Shown here in pieces: positions 18,457 to 27,157 of a stretch of DNA of 64,000 bases. The notes below the pieces were generated by a model, which saw nothing but the letters and a program-made list of their open reading frames with translations, was not told the DNA's origin and searched no databases. Each line of letters opens with the position of its first letter. Position 1 is the stretch's first letter. Source of the stretch: Bradyrhizobium xenonodulans (GTDB taxonomy: Bacteria; Pseudomonadota; Alphaproteobacteria; Rhizobiales; Xanthobacteraceae); NCBI RefSeq assembly GCF_027594865.1, contig NZ_CP089391.1:1642501-1706500 (forward strand), read 5' to 3'. A program made the position numbers and the translations under genes.

Positions 18457-19662
18457 TCACATCGTTTCTCCTTGTGAGGCGCGCCATTCGTTGGTGAGGG
18501 GCAAGGTGGCCGAAGCGAGTTGCGGTTGAACCTCAGCTTTGCCGAGCAGGAACAGCGCCTTCCAGTCGCGCCGATGCCCGAACTCGATATACCGGTAGCT
18601 CAGTGCGCTCAGCGCTAGGATCAGTACCGTAAACGGCGCCAGCAGCCGCATCGTATCCGCTAGCATTGAAGTGTCAGGCGGTATCATGTTGTTCATCACG
18701 ATCCCGTGCCAAGCGTAGATGCTGTAGCACATGCAGCCGAGGAGCTGGAGCGGCCGATTATCGAGAAGCGATCGAAGCAGGCCGCCAGCGAACAGGCTGC
18801 CAAACAGGAAGAGAGAAAAGGCGATTGAAAACAGCATGCCGCCCAGAACTCGCACCGCGAGCCAGGATGCATGGTGCGAGAGATACAGCCCGAGCACGCC
18901 CAGCACGAGGCCTGCGAGCAGCGAAGGGAGACTCGACGTCGGCCGTTTTAGTTTTTCCAACTGTCGCACGTAGAGATCACAAACCAACATGCCCAAGACG
19001 AATTGATAGCAGCTTCCGAATATGCCGCTGGTGAACGGGCGGAAGGAGCCGACGTTTGCGATCGGAATCGAGCCGCCGATGAAGATGAAGATTGAACTTG
19101 CCGCCAACGTCGCAACGACGATCGTCCCGATACCCCATCGACGGATCGCCAGAATCAAAACCGGAAACAGCAGGCTGAACCAGATCTCGACGCCCACGGA
19201 CCAGAGCACCACGTTGGACGGCGGCATGAAGCCGTGAGGCGAAAATACGAACAGCGTCGAAAAAAGCCCGCCAGCCTCCAGATACCAGCGGAGGGAGCCG
19301 ACGCCGGTCTGGGCGTGCAGCGTCAGGGATACGAGCACGACGAGATAATATAGGGGCAAGAGCCGGTGTGCGCGATGCAGATAGAACAACCGGACATCGG
19401 CGAGGGACTCTACCTTGCGACGTCCGAGGCGGTAGGGGAGATACAGAACAAAGCCGGATAGGACAAAGAAGAGCGGGACGCCGAGCCACGCATTTGCAAT
19501 GAAGGCTGCGAAGATGCCATCCGGATCGAGTTGCCCCGTGTGTAGTGGGTCCTTTGCCGCATAGGGGACAAAAAGATGGTGGAGAACCACCATGAGAATG
19601 GCGATGCCGCGGAAGCCATTCACGACTCCGATCTTCGCGTCTGTGCCGGGCCGGTGCTGCAT
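18457..19662 (-). CDS. Acyltransferase-3 family membrane protein, copy 2
   Basis: 401 residues from ATG 19662, which has AGGAGA upstream; the longer frame to 19713 has no ribosome site. NGFRGIAILMVVLHHLFVPY holds the conserved histidine. LFFVLSGFVLYLPYRLGRRK, HRAHRLLPLYYLVVLVSL and VLWSVGVEIWFSLLFPVLIL follow, and about ten membrane segments are visible. It is expected to O-acetylate or O-acylate the EPS. Its stop is 79 bases before the Tat-GH16 start on the same strand, so the two may be co-transcribed. Confidence 0.88.
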   Translation of the reverse strand: MQHRPGTDAKIGVVNGFRGIAILMVVLHHLFVPYAAKDPLHTGQLDPDGIFAAFIANAWLGVPLFFVLSGFVLYLPYRLGRRKVESLADVRLFYLHRAHRLLPLYYLVVLVSLTLHAQTGVGSLRWYLEAGGLFSTLFVFSPHGFMPPSNVVLWSVGVEIWFSLLFPVLILAIRRWGIGTIVVATLAASSIFIFIGGSIPIANVGSFRPFTSGIFGSCYQFVLGMLVCDLYVRQLEKLKRPTSSLPSLLAGLVLGVLGLYLSHHASWLAVRVLGGMLFSIAFSLFLFGSLFAGGLLRSLLDNRPLQLLGCMCYSIYAWHGIVMNNMIPPDTSMLADTMRLLAPFTVLILALSALSYRYIEFGHRRDWKALFLLGKAEVQPQLASATLPLTNEWRASQGETM

Positions 19663-19843
19663 CACGAGATCTCTCCTGCCCGCAGAACCACAAGTCTGGG
19701 CGAATGTTTGCATGGTCGCAGGCGTCTTCTCAGAATTTCACCAGCCCCATTGCAGCGACGACAATTCGCCATCAACAATGAAGCGCTGCCAGCGGGCTGG
19801 CTGCGCTTCACACCCCTTTCAAATGATCAGATCCGAAGGCGTC

Positions 19844-20830
19844 CTAGGCCGCCTTCGCCCGCTCCTTGTTCCCGCGCACCTGTCGCTCGATCCATTCATA
19901 GGTTTTCTCAAGGCCAGAGCGAAGTGTAGCGGTGGGTTTCCAGCTGAGCTTTTGCCCAATCAGCCGGTTGTCTGAATTTCGGCCACGCACACCGAGCGGG
20001 CCCGGGATATGCTTTTTGTGGAGCTTCTTGCCCGCAATATCGGCGGCGATGTCCACGAGCTGATTGATCGTGACCATCTCCTCGGAACCGACATTGACCG
20101 GACCTTCAAAATCGGACCGCGTCAGGCGGATCGTGCCTTCGAGGCATTCGTCGATATAAAGGAAGGAGCGTGTCTGGGTGCCGTCGCCCCAGATCTCGAC
20201 CTCGCCACCGTTGGTAGCCTGGGCAACCTTGCGGCAGACCGCAGCGGGCGCCTTCTCCTTACCGCCGTCCCAGGTACCTTCCGGCCCGAAGATGTTGTGA
20301 TAACGCGCGACGCGATTGCGCATGCCGTAGTTGCGGTTGTAGGCGAGGTAAAGGCGCTCCGAGAACAATTTCTCCCAGCCATATTCGCTGTCCGGGTTTG
20401 CCGGATAGGCGGAATCCTCGGCGCAGTTCGGATTGTTGGGGTCCATCTGGTTGTGTTCGGGATACATGCAGGCCGAAGAAGAGTAAAACATGCCGCGCAC
20501 GTTCCTCTTCTGGCAGGCATCCAGCATGTTCAGATTGATCGTGGCCGAGTTATGCATAACGTCAGCGTCATGCTCGCCGGTGAAAATATAGCCAGCACCG
20601 CCCATATCCGCGGCGAGCTGGTACACCTCGTCGAACCGCCGATCTGCAATCTGGCGACAGAAATATTGATCGCGGAGATCGCCAACGGCGAAATCATCGG
20701 CTTCGGTTTCGACAAAGGGCGGAAATTTCAGGTCGACGCCGCGGACCCAAAAACCTTCGCGCTTTAGGCGTTTCACAAGGTGCCCGCCGATAAACCCACC
20801 CGCGCCGCACACCAAGGCAGTCTTAGTCAT
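19844..20830 (-). CDS. GDP-mannose 3,5-epimerase-like extended SDR
   Basis: 328 residues. The NAD site is VCGAGGFIGGHLVKRL. Catalytic candidates are C121 in SSSACMYPE and Y150/K154 in YGWEK. The sequence resembles plant GDP-mannose 3,5-epimerase (GME) through its length: AADMGGAGYIFTGEHDADVM, FGPEGTWDGGKEKAPAAVCR, GDGTQTRSFLYIDEC and IPGPLGVRGRNSDNRLI. GME turns GDP-mannose into GDP-L-galactose and, less often, GDP-L-gulose. The GDP-mannose would come from the enzyme at 61970. The start codon overlaps the stop of the GT4 gene by four bases, so both are translated from one message; that GT4 may use the product. Assignment is firm at family level; product specificity needs assay. Confidence 0.85.
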   Translation of the reverse strand: MTKTALVCGAGGFIGGHLVKRLKREGFWVRGVDLKFPPFVETEADDFAVGDLRDQYFCRQIADRRFDEVYQLAADMGGAGYIFTGEHDADVMHNSATINLNMLDACQKRNVRGMFYSSSACMYPEHNQMDPNNPNCAEDSAYPANPDSEYGWEKLFSERLYLAYNRNYGMRNRVARYHNIFGPEGTWDGGKEKAPAAVCRKVAQATNGGEVEIWGDGTQTRSFLYIDECLEGTIRLTRSDFEGPVNVGSEEMVTINQLVDIAADIAGKKLHKKHIPGPLGVRGRNSDNRLIGQKLSWKPTATLRSGLEKTYEWIERQVRGNKERAKAA

Positions 20831-22044
20831 GAAGTTCCCCTTCTCGCATCTCTCGCATCGATAGCATATTGAAATACTGTTTCAAAACGATCGGTCACCA
20901 GTTTGATGTCGTAATTGTTCAAAGCAAATTTCCTACCACTTTCGGCCGCTCCGATGCGCAGGGCATCATCCTTCATCAATTGGATTGCGGAACGTAAGAA
21001 ACCTCCCTTGTCGGTCGGATCGACGACGAGGCCCGCTCCGTTCTTGCGGACCACTTGGGAAGCAAGATTCTCGGCTGGTGCCGCCAGCAGTACCGGGCGT
21101 TGGGCGCAGAAATATGACTGCACCTTGGAGGGAACAGAAAACATACCGGCATCCGGTTCGATCGTTGCAACTGTCACGTCCGAGGTTGCAAGAACTTTGG
21201 GCAGATCAGCGAATGGTTGCAGCGGCAATAGGATCAAATTGTCGATCGATTGCTCGTTCTTTGCCCGCTCGAGCTCGGAGACGCCCACGCCCTGGCTGAC
21301 GACAACAACATTTGCCTGCCCCTTTACCTGCTTTGCAAGTTCGACCAGCAGCTGCGGATTATGTTTCAGGGCGAGCGTGCCCGAATAGAGGAAATTGAAT
21401 GTGCCGGCGAGCCCGTGACGTTGTGCCCAGTCATTGTCCTTTGGGAGGGGGGAAATCTCGTTCAGCGCGCCCCAGTTCTCGATGGTGAAGACGCTGTCTT
21501 TGGCGCTGCCCCATTTCTTGGCAATGTCTGCGAAGGAGTCGGTGATCACAACGATGGCGTCGGAATTGGCAAACTGCCCGCGCTCGAGAAACGAATAATA
21601 CCCGCCGATCGCGGCGCCGACGGCGCCCATCTTTTTTCGCAACAACTTTGACGCGGCGATGCTGTAGAAATCCTGAACCCAGAATACGAAGGATGCGCCG
21701 CTCGTGCGGGTTGCCTTCACGATTGCCGATTGGGCTTCGGTAGGCGTATTTCCTGAGATGACGAGGTCGGGCTTGAGCGACAGAACCAGTTGTGCAACGG
21801 CCTTGCCATAGGCGACGTCGTCAAACCGGCGTTTCACAAAGGAGGTCTTGTCATACGGACGCGGTAGACTTACGCCTTTGAAGGATAGGCCGACCGGATC
21901 AGAGGAGGTGCGGTGAAGGCGCCCCTTGGGGCCATGGTCGCCGTGGAAATAGGCGTGGGTAACCTGGTGTCCTCGCGAGGCAAGCTCGCGGCTCAGATCG
22001 ACCTGGAAGGGGTGCCCGGCATAGTCATGAACCAGAATCTTCAA
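20827..22044 (-). CDS. Family 4 glycosyltransferase (WbuB-like)
   Basis: 405 residues from TTG 22044, where the fold begins (LKILVHDYAGHPFQVDLSRE) after AGGTAGG. The longer frame adds 19 unmatched residues. Typical parts are RELASRGHQVTHAYFHGDHG, VFWVQDFYSIAASKLLRKKM, FNFLYSGTLALKHNPQLLVE and FSVPSKVQSYFCAQRPVL. These match the L-fucosamine-type GT4 group (WbuB/WbpX-like). It overlaps the GME-like gene by four bases, which suggests it transfers L-galactose or a related sugar. That link is inference. Confidence 0.82.
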   Translation of the reverse strand: MKILVHDYAGHPFQVDLSRELASRGHQVTHAYFHGDHGPKGRLHRTSSDPVGLSFKGVSLPRPYDKTSFVKRRFDDVAYGKAVAQLVLSLKPDLVISGNTPTEAQSAIVKATRTSGASFVFWVQDFYSIAASKLLRKKMGAVGAAIGGYYSFLERGQFANSDAIVVITDSFADIAKKWGSAKDSVFTIENWGALNEISPLPKDNDWAQRHGLAGTFNFLYSGTLALKHNPQLLVELAKQVKGQANVVVVSQGVGVSELERAKNEQSIDNLILLPLQPFADLPKVLATSDVTVATIEPDAGMFSVPSKVQSYFCAQRPVLLAAPAENLASQVVRKNGAGLVVDPTDKGGFLRSAIQLMKDDALRIGAAESGRKFALNNYDIKLVTDRFETVFQYAIDARDARRGTS

Positions 22045-22418
22045 TGGACACCTACCTGACGCGCGAATTCGTTTGCAAATTGGGGGTACATGACCCGTCA
22101 CCCTTTGATTGTCTATGACAGACTCACTTAACCGTTAATAGCGGCAGAAATTTTGCATGCTCGTGGCACTCGGGATCTCATTGCTCCGGTCCCACGAGGG
22201 GAGTGCTCGATCATAGCGTTAGGCAAAGCCGCTTTCATGAGCTCTTTCAGTGCATTTGATGCTTGATCTCTTGTCATGCTTGCGACTACCGTCGCTTGAT
22301 TGCGACTGACGTCGCCCAATTTCTGGCCGAAACGGGGTATTAGCCAGCATCTCTCTATCAATGGTTCGACTGGGATTTTTCTGCGTATGCTACAGCTATT
22401 GAAGAACTAGAGGCCATC
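22045..22418. other. Non-coding region between divergent genes
   Basis: This 374-base region separates the leftward GT4/GME operon from the small secreted protein gene at 22419. A short minus-strand frame at 22128-22361 has no family look. The only structured element is a pair of phased palindromes described separately. Confidence 0.5.
22282..22315. promoter_or_regulatory. Two tandem palindromes GCGAC-N4-GTCGC with 20-base spacing
   Basis: GCGAC-TACC-GTCGC (22282-22295) and GCGAC-TGAC-GTCGC (22302-22315) are perfect 5-base inverted repeats with 4-base centres. They repeat at exactly 20 bases, about two helical turns, so both face the same side of DNA. They sit in the gap between divergent transcripts. 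The layout fits an operator bound by two dimers. No regulator is identified. Confidence 0.35.
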
Positions 22419-22838
22419 ATGCTTTTCAGGGTCTTGCTTTGTGTAGTCGCAGCATGGGTCTCCGCGTTCGGTGAAGCTTTGGCCGAACCAATGACCATTG
22501 ATTTTTCCTGGCAGGGCGCGAGAGGCTGTATCACACTTTTTCCGAATCCAGAGATCCGCTTCAAAAACGTGCCCCCAGACGCCAAATTGCTTCTGCTTAC
22601 GCTGTCGCAAGGGACTAGGGAAATGGGCGGTCAGGAAATCGCCATACCGGCAGACGGCGTTCTTCCATATGGAAGCATCCGAACATTTGGTCCGTGCAGG
22701 CCAGACGTGTACCAATGGACTGCGGTGGCAAGATCCTCGAAGGGCGAGGTCTTGGCCGAAGCTCGCCGAGCTCGTGTCTATCCGACTGATGAGCTCGCAT
22801 CCGAAAAAGCGATACGAAGTGATAGCAGAGTGAGGTAG
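22419..22838 (+). CDS. Small secreted protein, possibly PEBP/YbhB-like
   Basis: A 139-residue protein with a signal peptide (MLFRVLLCVVAAWVSAFGEA, cut near ALAEP) and AGAGG six bases before the ATG. The mature part has PEIRFKNVPPDAKLLLLTLS, then a glycine/proline stretch, then GPCRPDVYQWTAVARSSKGE. The order resembles phosphatidylethanolamine-binding protein homologues (YbhB), where a similar GPCPP-HxYxW motif ends the ligand site. The usual acidic ligand residues (DPDAP) are missing. It stands alone and its role in the locus is unknown. Confidence 0.6.
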   Translation: MLFRVLLCVVAAWVSAFGEALAEPMTIDFSWQGARGCITLFPNPEIRFKNVPPDAKLLLLTLSQGTREMGGQEIAIPADGVLPYGSIRTFGPCRPDVYQWTAVARSSKGEVLAEARRARVYPTDELASEKAIRSDSRVR

Positions 22839-22899
22839 CCGGCATAGGTCTACCCAGATGTGCGAAATGCCCCTAGTTGCTCGATCGGCAGAACCGTTT

Positions 22900-23895
22900 T
22901 TAGTCGTTCCCATGCGGAGATGCCGGAAGGAATTTGCTAGATGGAGTTCGAGCACCCGTCTGGACCCACCTTAGCGCGCGTCGAGTTAGGCCGGCCAATA
23001 GCCAAATCAAGGACGCGATGCCCGTCTGAAGGCTGCTGCGCGACAGCTTGGTGATTAGCTCCAGTGCATCACGAAATTGCCTTTGTTCGATTGCTCGCAG
23101 GGCTAGAGAGCAGGCGAGTATCGCCTCACCACGCGCAAACTGCCCAGCAAGCTCCGGATGCGTTTGGTTGAACTCAATTTCGACCATCCGACGCGATCTC
23201 ATCATCTGCCGAAAATCATCTGACATTGAGCCAGGGGAGATGCGGTAACCTATCAAATATTCCGGCACCACGGCTATCTCGTGTCGCTCTGCAATCTGAA
23301 GATACAGCTTCCAGTCTTCGCACCCCTGGCCTCCGCGGGAGCGCAGTGTCTCATCGAAGCCGCCTGCGCCGACCAAGGCCTCTCGCCTTATCAGCGCATT
23401 GCTGCCGCTGATGACGACGTTGCCCAGACACATTTGCGCAAGGACACTGCCTTCCTGCCGGATTGGCGGAGCAGAACCGGTAACGTTGCCGTCATCATCG
23501 ATCCAGCAGCACCACGCGTACACGAGCGCGGTTTCCGGGCCGCTTGCCTCAAACCGCTCGAGCTGTCGTTCAAGCTTTGTCGGGTACCAGAGATCATCGG
23601 CATCAAGCGTCGCGATAAAGTCGCCCCGCGCATCTGCAATTCCCCGATTGCGCGCCGACGCCACGCCGCCGTTCTGCTTGTAGATATACCGGACTCTCGA
23701 ATCACAGCACATTAGAGCGGCCGCAACTGACCTCGTCCAATCCGAGGAGCCATCATCGACTATGATGATTTCTATATTCTGGTAAGTTTGATTTAGCGCG
23801 CTGACTACGGTCTCGTGGATCGTGTCCGCAGCATTGAAAGCTGGCACGACGATCGAGACAAGTCTGTCGGTCAACACACTCTGAGAACGCGCCAT
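22900..23895 (-). CDS. Family 2 glycosyltransferase
   Basis: 331 residues. Motifs are VSIVVPAFNAADTIHETVVS, IEIIIVDDGSSDWT, GVASARNRGIADARGD, the DXD region TLDADDLWYPTKLERQLE, and RGGQGCEDWKLYLQIAER on the acceptor side. The C-terminus carries a hydrophobic segment (GIASLIWLLAGL). It closely matches the GT2 at 26030 (shared pattern W-x-PTK-x-ERQ and GCED), which lies across the UDP-xylose genes on the other strand. It is transcribed alone, divergent from the decarboxylase gene. Confidence 0.88.
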   Translation of the reverse strand: MARSQSVLTDRLVSIVVPAFNAADTIHETVVSALNQTYQNIEIIIVDDGSSDWTRSVAAALMCCDSRVRYIYKQNGGVASARNRGIADARGDFIATLDADDLWYPTKLERQLERFEASGPETALVYAWCCWIDDDGNVTGSAPPIRQEGSVLAQMCLGNVVISGSNALIRREALVGAGGFDETLRSRGGQGCEDWKLYLQIAERHEIAVVPEYLIGYRISPGSMSDDFRQMMRSRRMVEIEFNQTHPELAGQFARGEAILACSLALRAIEQRQFRDALELITKLSRSSLQTGIASLIWLLAGLTRRALRWVQTGARTPSSKFLPASPHGND

Positions 23896-24030
23896 ACTGT
23901 TTTAATGCTTAATTGCAATTGAACTGTACTCTTGAAAGCAATCCAATAAGACATTATCGCGAAGCCGATTAAATTGCGACGACTGTACGACATTAGAGTA
24001 AATGACGAATAATTACAAAGGGTTGTTCCA

Positions 24031-24999
24031 TTGTCGCGTCGAACGAAGCGGATATTGGTTACCGGTGGTGTGGGGTTCCTAGGTTCGCACTTGTGCGAGC
24101 GACTCGTGAACGCCAAACACGAAGTTCTATGTGTCGACAACTTCTACACGGGCTCTAAGGAGAACGTGAGTGGCCTGTTGAAGTGTCCTCACTTTGAGCT
24201 CATGAGACATGACATAACGTTTCCCTTATATGTCGAGGTGGACGAGATCTACAACTTAGCCTGTCCAGCCAGTCCGATTCACTATCAATACGATCCCGTG
24301 CAGACGACGAAGACTAGCGTGCATGGGGCAATCAACATGCTGGGTTTGGCGAAGCGAGTTAAGGCGAAAATCCTGCAAGCCTCAACCTCGGAAGTCTACG
24401 GTGATCCGGAGGTGCACCCGCAGAGCGAGGCCTATTGGGGGAGGGTAAATCCAATTGGTCCGCGCTCTTGCTATGACGAGGGCAAGCGTTGCGCCGAGAC
24501 GCTATTTTTCGATTACAGGCGGCAGCACAATCTCTCGATCAAGGTTGCGCGCATCTTCAACACTTATGGTCCGCGGATGCAGCTCAACGACGGACGGGTG
24601 GTTTCAAACTTCATCGTGCAAGCTCTCACTGGCCGGCCAATTACGATCTACGGCAGCGGCAACCAGACCCGTTCTTTCTGCTATGTTGACGATCTGATTG
24701 ATGGCCTCGTGCGGCTGATGGACACGGGCGACGAGGTAACCGGACCGATCAATCTCGGGAATCCCGTCGAGTTTACGATGATGGGACTGGCCGAGACTGT
24801 CATTGAGCTGACTGCGTCGAAGTCTTCGATCGATTTCAAACCACTTCCGATCGACGATCCAAAGCAGCGGCAGCCCGACATCGGTCAGGCTCGCGATGCG
24901 CTTGGCTGGGTTCCCTCCGTACCGTTGCGCGAAGGCCTCAAGAAGACGATAGCCTATTTTGACAATTTGCTGCGCACAGAAGCAACTGGTGCGACATGA
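24031..24999 (+). CDS. uxs: UDP-glucuronate decarboxylase (UDP-xylose synthase)
   Basis: 322 residues from TTG 24031. The NAD site is [52 protein letters not shown] and Y148/K152 of CYDEGK are diagnostic of UDP-xylose synthase. [10 protein letters not shown] and [20 protein letters not shown] follow. The enzyme oxidises UDP-glucuronate at C4, decarboxylates it and reduces the product to UDP-xylose. Its stop overlaps the start of the 4-epimerase gene (ATGA), and two glycosyltransferase genes follow, forming a four-gene operon to 28500. The same enzyme pair has been characterised in Sinorhizobium meliloti. Confidence 0.92.
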   Translation: MSRRTKRILVTGGVGFLGSHLCERLVNAKHEVLCVDNFYTGSKENVSGLLKCPHFELMRHDITFPLYVEVDEIYNLACPASPIHYQYDPVQTTKTSVHGAINMLGLAKRVKAKILQASTSEVYGDPEVHPQSEAYWGRVNPIGPRSCYDEGKRCAETLFFDYRRQHNLSIKVARIFNTYGPRMQLNDGRVVSNFIVQALTGRPITIYGSGNQTRSFCYVDDLIDGLVRLMDTGDEVTGPINLGNPVEFTMMGLAETVIELTASKSSIDFKPLPIDDPKQRQPDIGQARDALGWVPSVPLREGLKKTIAYFDNLLRTEATGAT

Positions 25000-25979
25000 C
25001 AAGAACCGTTCTTATAACGGGTGGCGCAGGTTATGTGGGCTCGCATTGTTGCAAAGCGTTCGCCAATGCCGGTTGGAATGTCGTAACGCTCGACAATCTT
25101 TCACGAGGATGGCGAGAGGCCGTGCGGTGGGGACCCTTGATCGAATGCGATATCCGAAATGAGGAGCGGGTGCGCAGCACGTTGGATATGTATAAGCCGG
25201 ACTTGGTCGCGCATTTTGCTGCTCTTGCCTATGTCGGTGAGTCGGTAGCTGACCCCGCACGCTACTACACCAACAACACTGCGGGTACGCTCGCCCTGCT
25301 AGAAGCGATGCGCGCAACGGGATGCCGCCACCTTCTGTTCTCCAGCACTTGCGCAAGCTACGGTATTCCGCGCACCCTGCCGATCGACGAGACGCATAAG
25401 CAATCGCCGATCAATCCTTACGGTTGGTCGAAAATGATCATCGAGCGCATGCTGGAAGATTATGGCAGAGCCTACGGCATGGCATCAGTCTCATTGCGGT
25501 ATTTCAATGCAGCCGGATGCGATCCAGATGGCGAGATCGGGGAACACCACGAGCCCGAGACGCACGCCATTCCGCTCGCGATCGAAGCCGCTCGCAACCC
25601 GGGCCGGGCTTTTACGGTGTTCGGAACAGACTTCCCGACACCCGATGGTAGCGCGATCAGGGACTACGTTCATGTTAGCGACCTCGCTCGGGCGCATTTG
25701 CTTGCAGGCGAGATGCTTGTTGCTGGTCCGGGCACCCATGTATTCAATCTAGGCACTGGCGTGGGAACGAGTGTGTTTAAAGTGATCGAGGCGGTAAGGC
25801 GTGCCGCGAGCAACGAGCCTGTCATCCGGCTTGGCGAGCGGCGCGTAGGAGACCCGCCCGTGCTCGTCGCGTCCTATGCCAAGGCTGAGCGGGAGCTTGG
25901 CTGGACGCCCCAGCACTCTGACATCGATTTCATCGTCGAAACTGCGCTAAGGTGGCGGGACCGCCAAGCCTCGATTTAA
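24996..25979 (+). CDS. UDP-sugar 4-epimerase, probably UDP-xylose/UDP-arabinose 4-epimerase
   Basis: 327 residues of the GalE family. The NAD site is [33 protein letters not shown] and [14 protein letters not shown] hold the catalytic Ser/Thr and Yxxx[41 protein letters not shown] and a C-terminal LGWTP complete the fold. Translational overlap with the UDP-xylose synthase gene argues for UDP-xylose as substrate, giving UDP-L-arabinose. GalE-type activity on UDP-glucose cannot be excluded from sequence. A 50-base gap leads to the next glycosyltransferase. Confidence 0.85.
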   Translation: MTRTVLITGGAGYVGSHCCKAFANAGWNVVTLDNLSRGWREAVRWGPLIECDIRNEERVRSTLDMYKPDLVAHFAALAYVGESVADPARYYTNNTAGTLALLEAMRATGCRHLLFSSTCASYGIPRTLPIDETHKQSPINPYGWSKMIIERMLEDYGRAYGMASVSLRYFNAAGCDPDGEIGEHHEPETHAIPLAIEAARNPGRAFTVFGTDFPTPDGSAIRDYVHVSDLARAHLLAGEMLVAGPGTHVFNLGTGVGTSVFKVIEAVRRAASNEPVIRLGERRVGDPPVLVASYAKAERELGWTPQHSDIDFIVETALRWRDRQASI

Positions 25980-26029
25980 GACTTGGAATGATTGACTGAA
26001 ATGCTCGGAACCAGAGCGACTGGACCTTG

Positions 26030-27157
26030 ATGGAACTCGTATCCGTCGTCGTGCCCGCCTTCAACGCGGAGCGTTTTGTCGCCAGAACGCTCGCGTCGGC
26101 GCTGGCTCAGACCTATGAGAATCTAGAAGTCATTGTCGTTGACGATGGTTCCACTGACAATACGCGCTCCGTCGTGGAGGCCTGCGCGGCCGGCGACAGA
26201 CGCCTTCAAATATTCAGTACTCCCAATCGCGGCGTGGCTCGTGCTCGGAATCTCGGAATAGAGAATGCGCGAGGGGTCTACGTCGCATTTTTGGATGCGG
26301 ACGACCTCTGGCATCCGACAAAGATAGAGCGGCAGGTTGAGGCTTTAAATATCCATCGTTCCGATCCCGCTTGGGGTGGTGTCTACACTTTTCACCGAAC
26401 CATCAATGCGGATGATCAAGTCACAGGCAGTGGGCAGACGTTAGCCGGTTGTCGCGGCTATGTGTTGGCTCGAGATCTTGTGCTCAAGTTCATAGGAAAC
26501 GGAAGCAATCTATTGGTCCATCGCGAAGCTGCGCTTGCGGTTGGCGGATTCGACCCGTCATACGCCGACATTGGGATCGGTGGTTGCGAGGATCTCGATT
26601 TTGAACTCCGGCTCGCTGCGCGCTATCGCATTGAAGCTGTAAGATCGTTTCTCGTTGGCTACCGTATCTACAACGGAAACATGTCGAGCGATGGATCGCG
26701 CATGGCTAGAAGCATGATCGAGGCAGTTTCGCGACATGCGGAGCTTAACCCTTCGATCGCCCCGCGGGTGAAGCGCTGGGCATTGGGAAATGGGTATAGG
26801 TATGCATTTCAGGTTCTATTGCGCGAAAGACAATTGCTTTCGGCTGTGGCGGCGTATGCAAAATTGGTTCTGAGCGACCCTGTGCTGTCAATGATTGCCG
26901 CCATGGAAGTATTGCAGGCGATCATTGAAAGGTTGGGACGAGACCGACCTGTTGGATCGCCTCGACCGTTCTTGGCCGTAGATCCGGAAGAGGGTAAAGA
27001 CGATCCTGTCGACGCAATAGCGTGGCTGAAACAGGGGCGATTGACGGACGAAGATCGGTCGCTTGAAGAAGGGGAATTTTTTGAGCCCGATGCCGGGCAC
27101 TTGGCAGAAGGACAGGAAGGCTCGACGTGTCTTACCGGCGATGCCTACAGGCGATGA
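26030..27157 (+). CDS. Family 2 glycosyltransferase
   Basis: 375 residues from ATG 26030 (a TTG codon lies directly before it). ELVSVVVPAFNAERFVARTL, LEVIVVDDGSTDNT, GVARARNLGIENARG and AFLDADDLWHPTKIERQVEA define the GT-A core; GGCEDLDFELRLAAR is the acceptor motif. After about residue 320 the chain is acidic (DPEEGKDDPVDAIAW, DEDRSLEEGEFFEPDAG), a tail its relative at 22900 lacks. It probably uses UDP-xylose or UDP-arabinose made by the two upstream genes. The stop overlaps the next start by four bases. Confidence 0.87.
   Translation: MELVSVVVPAFNAERFVARTLASALAQTYENLEVIVVDDGSTDNTRSVVEACAAGDRRLQIFSTPNRGVARARNLGIENARGVYVAFLDADDLWHPTKIERQVEALNIHRSDPAWGGVYTFHRTINADDQVTGSGQTLAGCRGYVLARDLVLKFIGNGSNLLVHREAALAVGGFDPSYADIGIGGCEDLDFELRLAARYRIEAVRSFLVGYRIYNGNMSSDGSRMARSMIEAVSRHAELNPSIAPRVKRWALGNGYRYAFQVLLRERQLLSAVAAYAKLVLSDPVLSMIAAMEVLQAIIERLGRDRPVGSPRPFLAVDPEEGKDDPVDAIAWLKQGRLTDEDRSLEEGEFFEPDAGHLAEGQEGSTCLTGDAYRR

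Noticed and set aside
22128..22361. 77-codon minus-strand frame upstream of the GT4/GME operon
   Set aside because: No signal, no motif, and it would cover the palindromic regulatory site; no supporting ribosome site.
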